Positions 26,633-34,212 of a DNA stretch of 64,000 bases are shown piece after piece. The stretch is from NCBI RefSeq assembly GCF_013149805.1, contig NZ_JABEZT010000004.1:210672-274671 (forward strand), given 5' to 3'. Source of the DNA: Isoptericola chiayiensis. Lineage in GTDB: Bacteria > Actinomycetota > Actinomycetes > Actinomycetales > Cellulomonadaceae. The translations under genes and the position numbers were made by a program. The notes below the pieces were generated by a model. That model saw only the letters and a program-made list of their open reading frames with translations, was not told the DNA's origin and did no database searches. Position 1 is the stretch's first letter, and each line of letters opens with the position of its first letter.

Positions 26633-27130
26633 ATGACTCGTCTGCACGTGCCCGTCTCGCTGCGCTGGTCGGATCTCGACGCCTATCAGCACGTCAACAA
26701 CGTCGCGATGTTCCGGCTCCTGGAGGACGCCCGCATCACCGCGTTCTGGCGGCACCCCGAGGCCGAGGACCCGTGGCCGACCGCCATCCTGGACACCGGT
26801 CCGCACGCGACGTCGCACACGCTGGTCGCGGGCCAGCAGATCGAGTACCTGCGTCCCCTGGAGTTCACGCGCGACCCCGTGCGGGTGGAGATGTGGATCG
26901 GGTCGATCGGCGGCGCCTCCCTGGAGGTGTGCTACGAGGTGCACGACGGCGGACCGGGCGGGTTCGCGCGCACGGGTCCGGCGTCCGGCACCTCGCCCTA
27001 CACCCGCGCGGTCACGACGATCGTGGTGATCGACGCCGCCACCGGTAGCCCGCGGCGGATCAGCCCCGAGGAGCGGGCCGTGTTCGCGGAGTTCGCCGGC
27101 GACCCGATCGAGTTCCGCCGCCGTCGCTGA
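26633..27130 (+). CDS. Acyl-CoA thioesterase, hot-dog fold
   Basis: A 165-residue 4-hydroxybenzoyl-CoA-thioesterase-type protein. The active-site region RWSDLDAYQHVNNVAMFRLLEDAR contains the catalytic Asp and His-Val-Asn motif, followed by IEYLRPLEFTRDPVRVEMWIG. Such enzymes hydrolyse acyl-CoA thioesters; chain length is unknown. The ATG at 26633 follows GACGAT (26621-26626) by 6 bases. A second, unrelated thioesterase (TesB type) lies at 28724-29620. Confidence 0.85.
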   Translation: MTRLHVPVSLRWSDLDAYQHVNNVAMFRLLEDARITAFWRHPEAEDPWPTAILDTGPHATSHTLVAGQQIEYLRPLEFTRDPVRVEMWIGSIGGASLEVCYEVHDGGPGGFARTGPASGTSPYTRAVTTIVVIDAATGSPRRISPEERAVFAEFAGDPIEFRRRR

Positions 27131-27136
27131 CGCCGC

Positions 27137-28675
27137 TCAGGCGCCGCCGTCGTGCGCGCGGCGCTGCGCCTCCTGGGCGACGTTGCGCTGCATCCCGCCG
27201 AACACCACCCCGTGGAACGGGGCCACGGACCACCAGTAGAGCTGACCGAGCAGCCCGTGCGGCGCGAACAGGGCCCGCTGGGCGAAGTAGGTGCGGCCCG
27301 GGCCCGCCGCGTCCTGCGGCTCGGGGGCGTCGTCGTCGGCGTCGGACAGCTCCTCGGCGGACTCGTCGACGCGCAGCTCCAGCCAGGCCAGGCCCGGCAG
27401 CCGCATCTCGGCACGCAGCAGCAGCCGCTTGCCCGGCTCGAGCGCCTCCACCCGCCAGAAGTCCAGGGCGTCGTCGACGCGCAGACTGTGCTCGTCGCGC
27501 CGGCCCCGGCGCAGTCCTGGTCCGCCCACGAGCCGGTCCAGCAGGCCGCGCGCGTGCCACGCCAGCGACCACGAGTACCAGCCGCCCTGCCCGCCGATCT
27601 CCTCGATCACCTGCCACAGCACGTCGCGCGGCGCCTCCACCACGGTGCGGCGCTCGTCGACGTAGAGCGAGCCGCCCGCCCAGTCCGGGTCCGTCGGCAG
27701 GGGGTCCGACGGCGCACCGGGCACCGAGGACGCCGACGTCCAGCGGGTCGTGACCTCGCCGTCGTGGATGCGCGTCAGGGCCAGCTCGATCGCGCCCCCG
27801 ACGCCCGTGAGGCCCTCCTCGGGGTCCGGGACCAGATCCTTGACGTCCTCGTCCTTGCAGACCACCTCGTGCACCAGCGACTCCACCAGCGGCCGGGCGA
27901 TCCCGGAGGGCACCGGCGTGACCAGACCGACCCAGTGGCTCGACAGCCGCGGCGTCAGCACGGGCACGGAGACCACGACGCGCCGCGGCAGACCCGCCAC
28001 CCGGGCGTACGTCTGCATCATCTGCCGGTACGTGACCACGTCCGGCCCGCCGATGTCGAAACCCCGCGAGACGTCGGCCGGCATCGTCGCCGAGCCGACC
28101 AGGTAGTGCAGCACGTCCCGGATCGCGATCGGCTGGATCCGGTTGTCCACCCACCGCGGCGTCGTCATCGCCGGCAGCCGCTCGGTCAGGTAGCGCATCA
28201 TCTCGAACGACGCCGAACCCGAACCCAGGATCACCGCGGCGCGCAGCACCGTCGTCGGCACCCCCGACGCCAGCAGCACCTCCTCGACCTCCTTGCGGGA
28301 GGCCAGGTGGGGCGACAGGTCGCCCTCGGCCACGTCCGGGTACAGGCCGCCCAGGTAGACGATGCGCCCGACGCCCGCCTCCCGGGCGGCGCGCGCGAAC
28401 GTCAGGGCGTTGCGGCGGTCACGGGCCTCGAAGGTGCGCCCCGTGCCCAGCGAGTGCACGAGGTAGTAGGCGACGTCCGCGCCGGTCAGGGCCTCGCGGA
28501 CGGCGTCCAGGTCGCCGACGTCCGCCGCCACCGACTCGACGTCGTCCACCCACGGCCGCCCCGCCAGCCGCGCCGGGTCGCGCGACAGCGCCCGCACCTC
28601 GTGACCCGCCGCCAGCAGCTCGGGCACCAAACGCCCGCCGACATATCCCGTGACTCCCGTGACCGCAGCTTTCAC
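27137..28675 (-). CDS. NAD(P)-binding NmrA/YbjT-like protein with DUF2867 domain
   Basis: A 512-residue two-part protein. Residues 1 to about 320 are an atypical short-chain dehydrogenase: GVTGYVGGRLVPELLAAGHEV binds NAD(P), with YYLVHSLG and RIVYLGGLYP. The rest matches the DUF2867 domain, with a GGWYSWSLAWHARGLLDRLVGGPGLRRGRRD region and a C-terminal FHGVVFGGM segment. The full protein is a common actinobacterial and cyanobacterial combination whose reaction is unknown. GTG start, 6 bases from CAGACT (28682-28687 on the minus strand). Confidence 0.82.
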   Translation of the reverse strand: MKAAVTGVTGYVGGRLVPELLAAGHEVRALSRDPARLAGRPWVDDVESVAADVGDLDAVREALTGADVAYYLVHSLGTGRTFEARDRRNALTFARAAREAGVGRIVYLGGLYPDVAEGDLSPHLASRKEVEEVLLASGVPTTVLRAAVILGSGSASFEMMRYLTERLPAMTTPRWVDNRIQPIAIRDVLHYLVGSATMPADVSRGFDIGGPDVVTYRQMMQTYARVAGLPRRVVVSVPVLTPRLSSHWVGLVTPVPSGIARPLVESLVHEVVCKDEDVKDLVPDPEEGLTGVGGAIELALTRIHDGEVTTRWTSASSVPGAPSDPLPTDPDWAGGSLYVDERRTVVEAPRDVLWQVIEEIGGQGGWYSWSLAWHARGLLDRLVGGPGLRRGRRDEHSLRVDDALDFWRVEALEPGKRLLLRAEMRLPGLAWLELRVDESAEELSDADDDAPEPQDAAGPGRTYFAQRALFAPHGLLGQLYWWSVAPFHGVVFGGMQRNVAQEAQRRAHDGGA

Positions 28676-28723
28676 CCGGCCAGTCTGCGATCCGTCGCCC
28701 CCGAGCGCCTCCCGAGACCCGGA

Positions 28724-29620
28724 TCAGGCGGGCAGCCGCACCATGCCCTCCTGGGCGATCGTCGCGACCAGCGCGCCGGCGCGGTCGTACACGCGCGCCA
28801 GGCCCAGACCGCGACCGCCCTGCGCCCCCGGCGACTCCTGCACGTACAGCAGCCACTCGTCCGCCCGGGCGTCCCGGTGGAACCACATCGCGTGGTCCAG
28901 CGACGCCATCGGCACCGAGCTGCCGACGTCGAGCCACGACCTGCCCGCGCCGCGCAGCACCGGCTCCAGCATCACCTGGTCGCAGCCGAACGCCAGCAGC
29001 GCCCGGTGCAGCAGCCGGTCGTCCGAGTCGACCCCGTGCCGGGTGCGCATCCACACCATCTGCTCCGGGCGTGGGTCGTCACCCGCCCCCAGGTACACCG
29101 ACCCGCCGACGTGCGCCAGCTCGAACGCCGACCCGTCCGTCCAGTACCGCGCCGCCGGATGATCCACGCCCGCGAGCGACTCGAACACCGACGTCACGTC
29201 CTCCGGGGCCGGCACGCCGTCGGGCATCGGCACGTGCGCCTCGTACCCCGGCTGGTCGACCTGGAACGACGCCGTCAACGACAGGATCGGCCGCCCCGCC
29301 TGGATCGCGTGCGTACGACGGGCGCTGAAGGACCGACCGTCGCGCAGCCGCTCGACGGCGAAGTCGATCGGGGAGTCCAGCGCCCCCTCCCGCAGGAAGT
29401 ACGCGTGCAACGAGTGCGGCAACCGGTCGTCCTCCACCGTGCGCCCGCACGCCAGCAGCGCCTGGGCCAGCACCTGACCCCCGTACACGCGCCGCGCCGG
29501 CCCCGGGACCGAGTCCCCGCGCCAGACGTCGTCCTCGCCGCGCGGACCCCACCCCTCGATCTCGTGCAGGTCCAGTGCAGCCAGCAGTCGTTCCAGAGGG
29601 CCGTCGGGAAGGTCGGTCAC
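28724..29620 (-). CDS. tesB: Acyl-CoA thioesterase II
   Basis: A 298-residue double hot-dog thioesterase. It has RVYGGQVLAQALLA near residue 45, the substrate-binding LHAYFLREG, and a C-terminal half with SLDHAMWFHRDARADEWLLY and GRGLGLARVYDRAGALVATIAQEGMVR, matching TesB. It hydrolyses medium to long acyl-CoA. I take the GTG at 29618-29620 as start. The region upstream (29665-29832) holds a tandem repeat. No ribosome binding site close to the start is convincing. Confidence 0.9.
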   Translation of the reverse strand: MTDLPDGPLERLLAALDLHEIEGWGPRGEDDVWRGDSVPGPARRVYGGQVLAQALLACGRTVEDDRLPHSLHAYFLREGALDSPIDFAVERLRDGRSFSARRTHAIQAGRPILSLTASFQVDQPGYEAHVPMPDGVPAPEDVTSVFESLAGVDHPAARYWTDGSAFELAHVGGSVYLGAGDDPRPEQMVWMRTRHGVDSDDRLLHRALLAFGCDQVMLEPVLRGAGRSWLDVGSSVPMASLDHAMWFHRDARADEWLLYVQESPGAQGGRGLGLARVYDRAGALVATIAQEGMVRLPA

Positions 29621-29664
29621 GCGGGATACTCGCTTCCTGGGAGAGAGGCAGGGTGCTCGTCGGT

Positions 29665-29832
29665 CGGAATGCTGCTGCGCCCGGTTCGGGACGGGTCCTC
29701 GTTCCTCGGCCCCACCCTCGCCGTGCTCCGCATCATTCCTCGTGCTCAACGCTCGGAATGCTGCTGCGGTGTGCTGCGGCGAGTGCCTCGTTCCTCGGCC
29801 CTCACCTGCGCACACCTCCGCATCATTCCTCG
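29665..29832. repeat. Tandem pair of ~79-bp imperfect hairpin units
   Basis: Two related units (29665-29742 and 29754-29832) start 89 bp apart. Each has GGAATGCTGCTGCG, then CCTCGTTCCTCGGCCC, then CTCCGCATCATTCCTCG. The ends (GGAATG and CATTCC) are complementary. The second copy overlaps the last codons and stop of the globin gene. The rest of 29621-29822 holds no gene that I can support. Confidence 0.85.
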
Positions 29833-30206
29833 AAAGTATTGATCATGCTGAAGGCCGCCCGCTCCAGGTAGTCCCACAGCTGGGACTCGTGGGCCGGTGC
29901 CAGGTCCAGGGAGTCCACGGCGGTGCGCATGTGCGCCAGCCAGCGGTCCCGGGCGTCGGGGTTGACCTTGAACGGCGCGTGCCGCATCCGCAGCCGGGGA
30001 TGCCCGCGCTGCTGGCTGTACGTCGTGGGACCACCCCAGTACTGCTCCAGGAACAGCGTGAGGCGCTCCTTCGCCGGCCCGAGATCCTCCTCGGGATACA
30101 TGGGACGCAGGACCTCGTCGGTGGCCACGCCCTCGTAGAACACGTCCACGAGGCGCACGAACGTCGCATGGCCACCGGCGTCGTCGTAGAAGCTGGGGGT
30201 CGTCAC
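29823..30206 (-). CDS. glbO: Truncated haemoglobin, group II (GlbO type)
   Basis: A 127-residue 2-on-2 globin. [37 protein letters not shown] is followed by the family-defining [29 protein letters not shown], with the tryptophan of group II and the proximal His in RMRHAPF. It binds O2/NO and is linked to respiration under low oxygen in mycobacteria. The start is probably the GTG at 30204-30206, 7 bases after GGAGGA; a GTG two codons upstream is closer than is normal to that site. The last codons lie inside the repeat at 29754-29832. Confidence 0.93.
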   Translation of the reverse strand: MTTPSFYDDAGGHATFVRLVDVFYEGVATDEVLRPMYPEEDLGPAKERLTLFLEQYWGGPTTYSQQRGHPRLRMRHAPFKVNPDARDRWLAHMRTAVDSLDLAPAHESQLWDYLERAAFSMINTFEE

Positions 30207-30364
30207 CGGCACATCCTCCCAGACGCCCTGGCCAGGCGTCCGTGGCGCCCGTCACGCCCCCGCTCCCGCACCACTTCCGCCTCCCGGCCCGGCCGGGGAC
30301 GGGTTAGGGTGGTCACGGAACTGCAACGACGCACTCCGACACACTCACCCTGGGGAGACAGCGA

Positions 30365-30604
30365 ATGAGCAAGGCGGAAGACATCCTCGCGGCCCTCGGC
30401 GGCACCACCAACGTCCTCGAGCTCGAGCCGTGCATCACCCGGCTGCGCGTCCAGGTCACCGACCCGCAGCTCGTCGACGAGCCGGCGCTGAAGCACTCCG
30501 GTGCGTTCGGCGTCGTGCGCTCCGGCCGCATCATCCAGGTCATCGTCGGCCCCGAGGCGGACAACCTCGCCGCCGAGCTCGACGGGCGGCTCGCCTCGGC
30601 CTGA
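30365..30604 (+). CDS. Stand-alone PTS EIIB domain, glucose family
   Basis: A 79-residue complete EIIB of the glucose/sucrose family. KAEDILAALGGTTNVLELEPCITRLRV places the phosphorylated Cys at residue 23, and GVVRSGRIIQVIVGPEADNLAAEL ends the domain. It accepts phosphate from EIIA and passes it to sugar bound in EIIC, but neither is encoded nearby, so it must work with a partner elsewhere or as a sensor. GGGGAGA lies upstream, TAGGGT at 30305-30310 is a likely -10, and a strong terminator follows, so it is a monocistronic gene. Confidence 0.92.
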   Translation: MSKAEDILAALGGTTNVLELEPCITRLRVQVTDPQLVDEPALKHSGAFGVVRSGRIIQVIVGPEADNLAAELDGRLASA

Positions 30605-30622
30605 CCCGTCCCCGACACGAGA

Positions 30623-30654
30623 ACGCCCGCCGGACCCGTAGGTCCGGCGGGCGT
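30623..30654. terminator. Terminator between ptsB-like gene and mscS
   Basis: Perfect 14-bp arms ACGCCCGCCGGACC / GGTCCGGCGGGCGT around a CGTA loop, between converging genes. Confidence 0.8.
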
Positions 30655-30671
30655 CGACGTCCGCTGCGGGG

Positions 30672-31688
30672 TCAGCCCTCGTCCGACGGCGCGGCCACCG
30701 GCACGGCCCGCCGGACCCCCACCGAGCGCAGCTCCGACTGGGCGGCGCGCAGCAGCGCACGCGAGACGTCCCACTGGATGCCCGGCTTGACCTGGGCCAT
30801 CATCGAGAACGTCATCGAGAAGTCGTCCACGGCGTCCACACCGGAGCGCACGGCCGGCGGCTCGAGGAACTCGCCGCCGAGCTCGGCGTCCGCCGCCACC
30901 GTCTCGCAGGCCCGGTCGAGCGCCGCCCGCACCACCTCGACGTCGGCGTCCACCGGCACCCGCACCTGGGCCATCGCCCGCGACCAGCGCTGCGTGCGGT
31001 TGCCGGCCCGCAGGATCTCGCCGTTGCGCACCCACCACAGGGTGCCGTCCAGGGCGCGCACCTGCGTGGTGCGCAGCTGGACCTGCTCGATGACGCCCTC
31101 CGCGCCGCCGCCGAGGTCGACCACGTCGCCCACGCCGTACTGGTCCTCGATGAGGATGAAGATGCCGGAGATGAAGTCGGTGACCAGCGACTGCGCACCG
31201 AAACCGATGGCGACACCTACGAGACCGGCGGAGGCCAGCAGCGGGCCGACGTCGAGGCCGACCTGGGCCAGGATGCTCAGCAGGATCATCACGCCGATGA
31301 CGATGTTGGCGGTCGAGTTCAGCACCGAGCCGACCGTGCGGGCGCGCTGGGCGCGGCGTTCGGAGGTCAGCGGGTTCGCCACCGCGATCGCGTCCTCCAT
31401 GAGGGGCGCCCGGCGGAACCAGTCCTTCCACGACTTCTCGGCAGACGCCTGACCGCCCACGGCGATCCGCTCGGTCACGTGGGAGATGACCCGGCGCAGC
31501 AGCACCAGCAGGACGATGCCCACCACGAGGATGACGATGACGTGCAGGGGCCACCCGAGGAACCAGTCCCAGAAGGACTGCCCGGCCTCGGAGACGCCTT
31601 CCACGGTGTTCTCGAGGACACCCTCGGAGGGACTGGGGCTCGGGTCGGTGTCGAACGGCAGGAGATAGGTCACGTTTGCATCACGCAC
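30672..31688 (-). CDS. MscS-family mechanosensitive ion channel
   Basis: A 338-residue channel. An N-terminal segment of ~40 residues precedes a first membrane helix (WPLHVIVILVVGIVLLVLL). Further helices lead to the pore-lining GPLLASAGLVGVAIGFGAQSLVTDFISGIFILIEDQYGVGDVVDLGG, the MscS signature. A beta domain and C-terminal alpha/beta domain follow. It opens under membrane tension to release solutes and, like the OpuC importer, belongs to osmotic stress response. GTG start at 31686-31688, 7 bases from TACGGT (31696-31701). Confidence 0.9.
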   Translation of the reverse strand: MRDANVTYLLPFDTDPSPSPSEGVLENTVEGVSEAGQSFWDWFLGWPLHVIVILVVGIVLLVLLRRVISHVTERIAVGGQASAEKSWKDWFRRAPLMEDAIAVANPLTSERRAQRARTVGSVLNSTANIVIGVMILLSILAQVGLDVGPLLASAGLVGVAIGFGAQSLVTDFISGIFILIEDQYGVGDVVDLGGGAEGVIEQVQLRTTQVRALDGTLWWVRNGEILRAGNRTQRWSRAMAQVRVPVDADVEVVRAALDRACETVAADAELGGEFLEPPAVRSGVDAVDDFSMTFSMMAQVKPGIQWDVSRALLRAAQSELRSVGVRRAVPVAAPSDEG

Positions 31689-31793
31689 GCCGTCCACCGT
31701 AACGGGCGTCGCCGACGGCCGAAACCGGCCGACCTGGACCGTCGGTGCGTGGGGATACTGCCTGCCTGCGGCGAAGATGGCAGGATCGTGCCT

Positions 31794-33968
31794 GTGAGCG
31801 AGACGGAGAACACCCAGGCCGTGCCCGACGGCGATGCGCGTTCCGAGCTGCAACAGCTCGCCGCCGCGCACGGCGTGCTCACCGAGTACCAGCGGTTCGG
31901 AGGGGACACCGTGGCGGTGTCCGACGCGACGCTGCGCGCGGTGCTGTCCGCGCTCGGCGTCGACGTCGGCGGGCCCCAGCAGGTCTCCCACGCGCTGCGT
32001 CGTGCACGGGACGCCGCCTGGCGCGACGTGCTGCCGCCCACGGTCGTGACCCGTCACGGCCACGAGCACCGGATCGGCGTGCACGTCACCGACGGCGCCT
32101 CGGTGCATGTCTGGCTGGAGCTCGACGGCGCCGAGCCCGCCTCGCGCGCGCACGCCGTGCGGCCGCGACGCGACCTGCAGCAGGTCGACGAGTACGTCGA
32201 GCCCCGCGACGTCGACGGGCGCCGCGTGGGGCGGGCCACGTTCGCGGTCCCCGCCGACGTCCCGCTGGGGTGGCACACCCTGCACGCGCTGTCCGAGGGG
32301 CACGAGTCCACCTCCACCCTCGTGGTCACCCCGGCGCGCCTCGATCTCGGGGACGACCTGGAACGTCACCAGGCCTGGGGCGTGCTGGTCCAGCTGTACT
32401 CGGTGCGGTCGCACACCTCGTGGGGGCTCGGCGACCTCGCCGACCTGGCCGACCTCGCGTGGCTGACGTCGCACCGGGCCGGCGCGGACTTCGTCGCGGT
32501 CAACCCGTTGGCCGCCGCCGAACCGATCACCCCGATGACGCCGTCGCCCTACCTGCCGACCTCGCGCCGGTTCGGCAACCCCCTGTACGTCCGCGTCGAG
32601 GACATCCTCGAGACCGCCTACCTCTCGGCCGCCGACCGGTCTCTCGTCGAGTGGGCGGCCGACCCCGTCCGCGACCTGGACGCCTCCGACGGCCCGATCG
32701 ACCGCGACGCCGTCTGGTCGGCCAAGAAGGCCGCGCTCGAGGTGGTGCACACCGCTCCGCGACGCGCCGCCCGGCAGGCCGCCTACGAGGAGTTCCTGGC
32801 GGTCCAGGGGGGCGGGCTGCAGGACTTCGCCACCTGGTGCGCCGTCACCGAGGAGCTCGCCGGACGCCCGTGGCCGGCTGAGCTCGCCGACCCCGCCGGA
32901 CCCGGCGTCACGGCAGCACGCGAGCGGCTCGCCGACCGCGTCGACTTCTACTGCTGGCTGCAGTGGGTGTTCGACGAGCAGAAGCGCTCCGCGCAACGCA
33001 CCGCCGTCGAGTCCGGGATGCGCGTCGGCATCATGCACGACCTCGCCGTCGGGGTGCACCCCGAGGGTGCGGACGCGTGGGCGCACGCCGACGTCCTCGC
33101 CACCGGCGTCGGCGTCGGCGCACCGCCGGACATGTACAACCAGCAGGGTCAGAACTGGTCCCAGCCGCCGTGGAACCCCGAGGCGCTCGCCCGCGCCGGC
33201 TACGTCCCGTACCGGGACATGCTGCGCACCGCGCTGCGTCACGCCGGGGCGTTGCGCGTCGACCACATCCTCGGTCTGTTCCGGCTCTGGTGGGTGCCGG
33301 ACGGCATGGCCCCGACCGACGGCGCGTACGTCCGCTACGACCACGACGCGTTGATCGGCATCCTGTGCCTCGAGGCGCAGCGGGCCGGGGCGCACGTCAT
33401 CGGCGAGGACCTCGGCGTCTTCGAACCCTGGGTGCGCGACTACCTCGCCGACCGCGGCGTGCTCGGCACCTCCGTGCTCTGGTTCGAGAAGACCGACGGC
33501 CGCCTCACCGCGCCGCAGGAGTACCGCCACCTGACGCTCGCCACCGTCGGCACCCACGACATGCCGCCGACGGCGGGGTACCTGGCGGGCGAGCACGTCG
33601 ACCTGCGCGACCGGCTCGGGCTGCTCACCGAGGACGCGCAGGTGCTGCGCTCGCAGGCGCGCGCCGAGCGTGACGTCGCCGTGCGGGCGCTCGCCGAGCA
33701 GGGTCTCCTCGCCGACAACCCCTCCGAGCGGGAGGTCGTCGAGGCCCTGCACCGGTACCTGCGTCGCTCGCGGGCGGCCCTGGTCGGGGTACAGCTCGTC
33801 GACGCGGTGGGGGAGCGGCGGTCGCAGAACCAGCCCGGTACCGACACCGAGTACCCGAACTGGAAGGTGCCGCTGGGCGACTCGGCGGGCAACGTGGTGC
33901 TGGTGGAGGACCTGTTCGACAACGCCCGCCTGCGCTCGCTGTTCGCCGCCGTCGCCTCCGGCCGCTGA
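31794..33968 (+). CDS. malQ: 4-alpha-glucanotransferase (amylomaltase)
   Basis: A 724-residue GH77 enzyme that transfers glucan chains between maltodextrins. The N-terminal ~170 residues form the extra beta-domain found in actinobacterial MalQ. The catalytic barrel shows WGLGDLADLADLAW, SPYLPTSRRFGNPLYV, the nucleophile segment ALRVDHILGLFRLWWVPDG, the acid/base GEDLGVF, and GTHDMPPTAGY. GTG start at 31794, 7 bases after CAGGAT (31781-31786). It converges on pepN, with array 2 between them. Confidence 0.93.
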   Translation: MSETENTQAVPDGDARSELQQLAAAHGVLTEYQRFGGDTVAVSDATLRAVLSALGVDVGGPQQVSHALRRARDAAWRDVLPPTVVTRHGHEHRIGVHVTDGASVHVWLELDGAEPASRAHAVRPRRDLQQVDEYVEPRDVDGRRVGRATFAVPADVPLGWHTLHALSEGHESTSTLVVTPARLDLGDDLERHQAWGVLVQLYSVRSHTSWGLGDLADLADLAWLTSHRAGADFVAVNPLAAAEPITPMTPSPYLPTSRRFGNPLYVRVEDILETAYLSAADRSLVEWAADPVRDLDASDGPIDRDAVWSAKKAALEVVHTAPRRAARQAAYEEFLAVQGGGLQDFATWCAVTEELAGRPWPAELADPAGPGVTAARERLADRVDFYCWLQWVFDEQKRSAQRTAVESGMRVGIMHDLAVGVHPEGADAWAHADVLATGVGVGAPPDMYNQQGQNWSQPPWNPEALARAGYVPYRDMLRTALRHAGALRVDHILGLFRLWWVPDGMAPTDGAYVRYDHDALIGILCLEAQRAGAHVIGEDLGVFEPWVRDYLADRGVLGTSVLWFEKTDGRLTAPQEYRHLTLATVGTHDMPPTAGYLAGEHVDLRDRLGLLTEDAQVLRSQARAERDVAVRALAEQGLLADNPSEREVVEALHRYLRRSRAALVGVQLVDAVGERRSQNQPGTDTEYPNWKVPLGDSAGNVVLVEDLFDNARLRSLFAAVASGR

Positions 33969-33977
33969 GCGCAACCG

Positions 33978-34190
33978 TCGAGGTAGGCAACCTTCCCGCG
34001 AGGTAGGCAACTCTTCGCTGAGGTAGGCGACCTCCCGCCGAGGTAGGCGACCCCCCGCCGAGGTAGGCAACGATCCGCGAGGTAGCACACATTCGGTGTG
34101 CTACCTCGCGGAGTTCTTGCCTACGTCGCGGGTCCCTTGCCTACGTCGGCGGGAGTTGGCCTACCTCGCGGGGAGGTTGCCTGCCTCGCG
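33978..34190. repeat. Mirrored 20-bp repeat array 2
   Basis: Forward cores GAGGTAGGC begin at 33980, 34000, 34020, 34040 and 34060, followed by a variant GAGGTAGCA at 34079. The centre is a hairpin with 16-bp arms (34075-34090 and 34096-34111) and a 5-base loop ATTCG. Inverted cores follow at 34119, 34139, 34159 and 34179 (GCCTACGTC twice, GCCTACCTC, GCCTGCCTC). The architecture and period equal array 1, with more divergence. It lies between converging malQ and pepN. Confidence 0.93.
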
Positions 34191-34212
34191 AGGAGGGGGA
34201 GCGGGAGGCAGA

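Noticed and set aside
30672..34088. 1138-codon minus-strand ORF
   Set aside because: Only the last 338 codons (MscS) show protein-like sequence; the remainder is antisense to malQ and crosses array 2.
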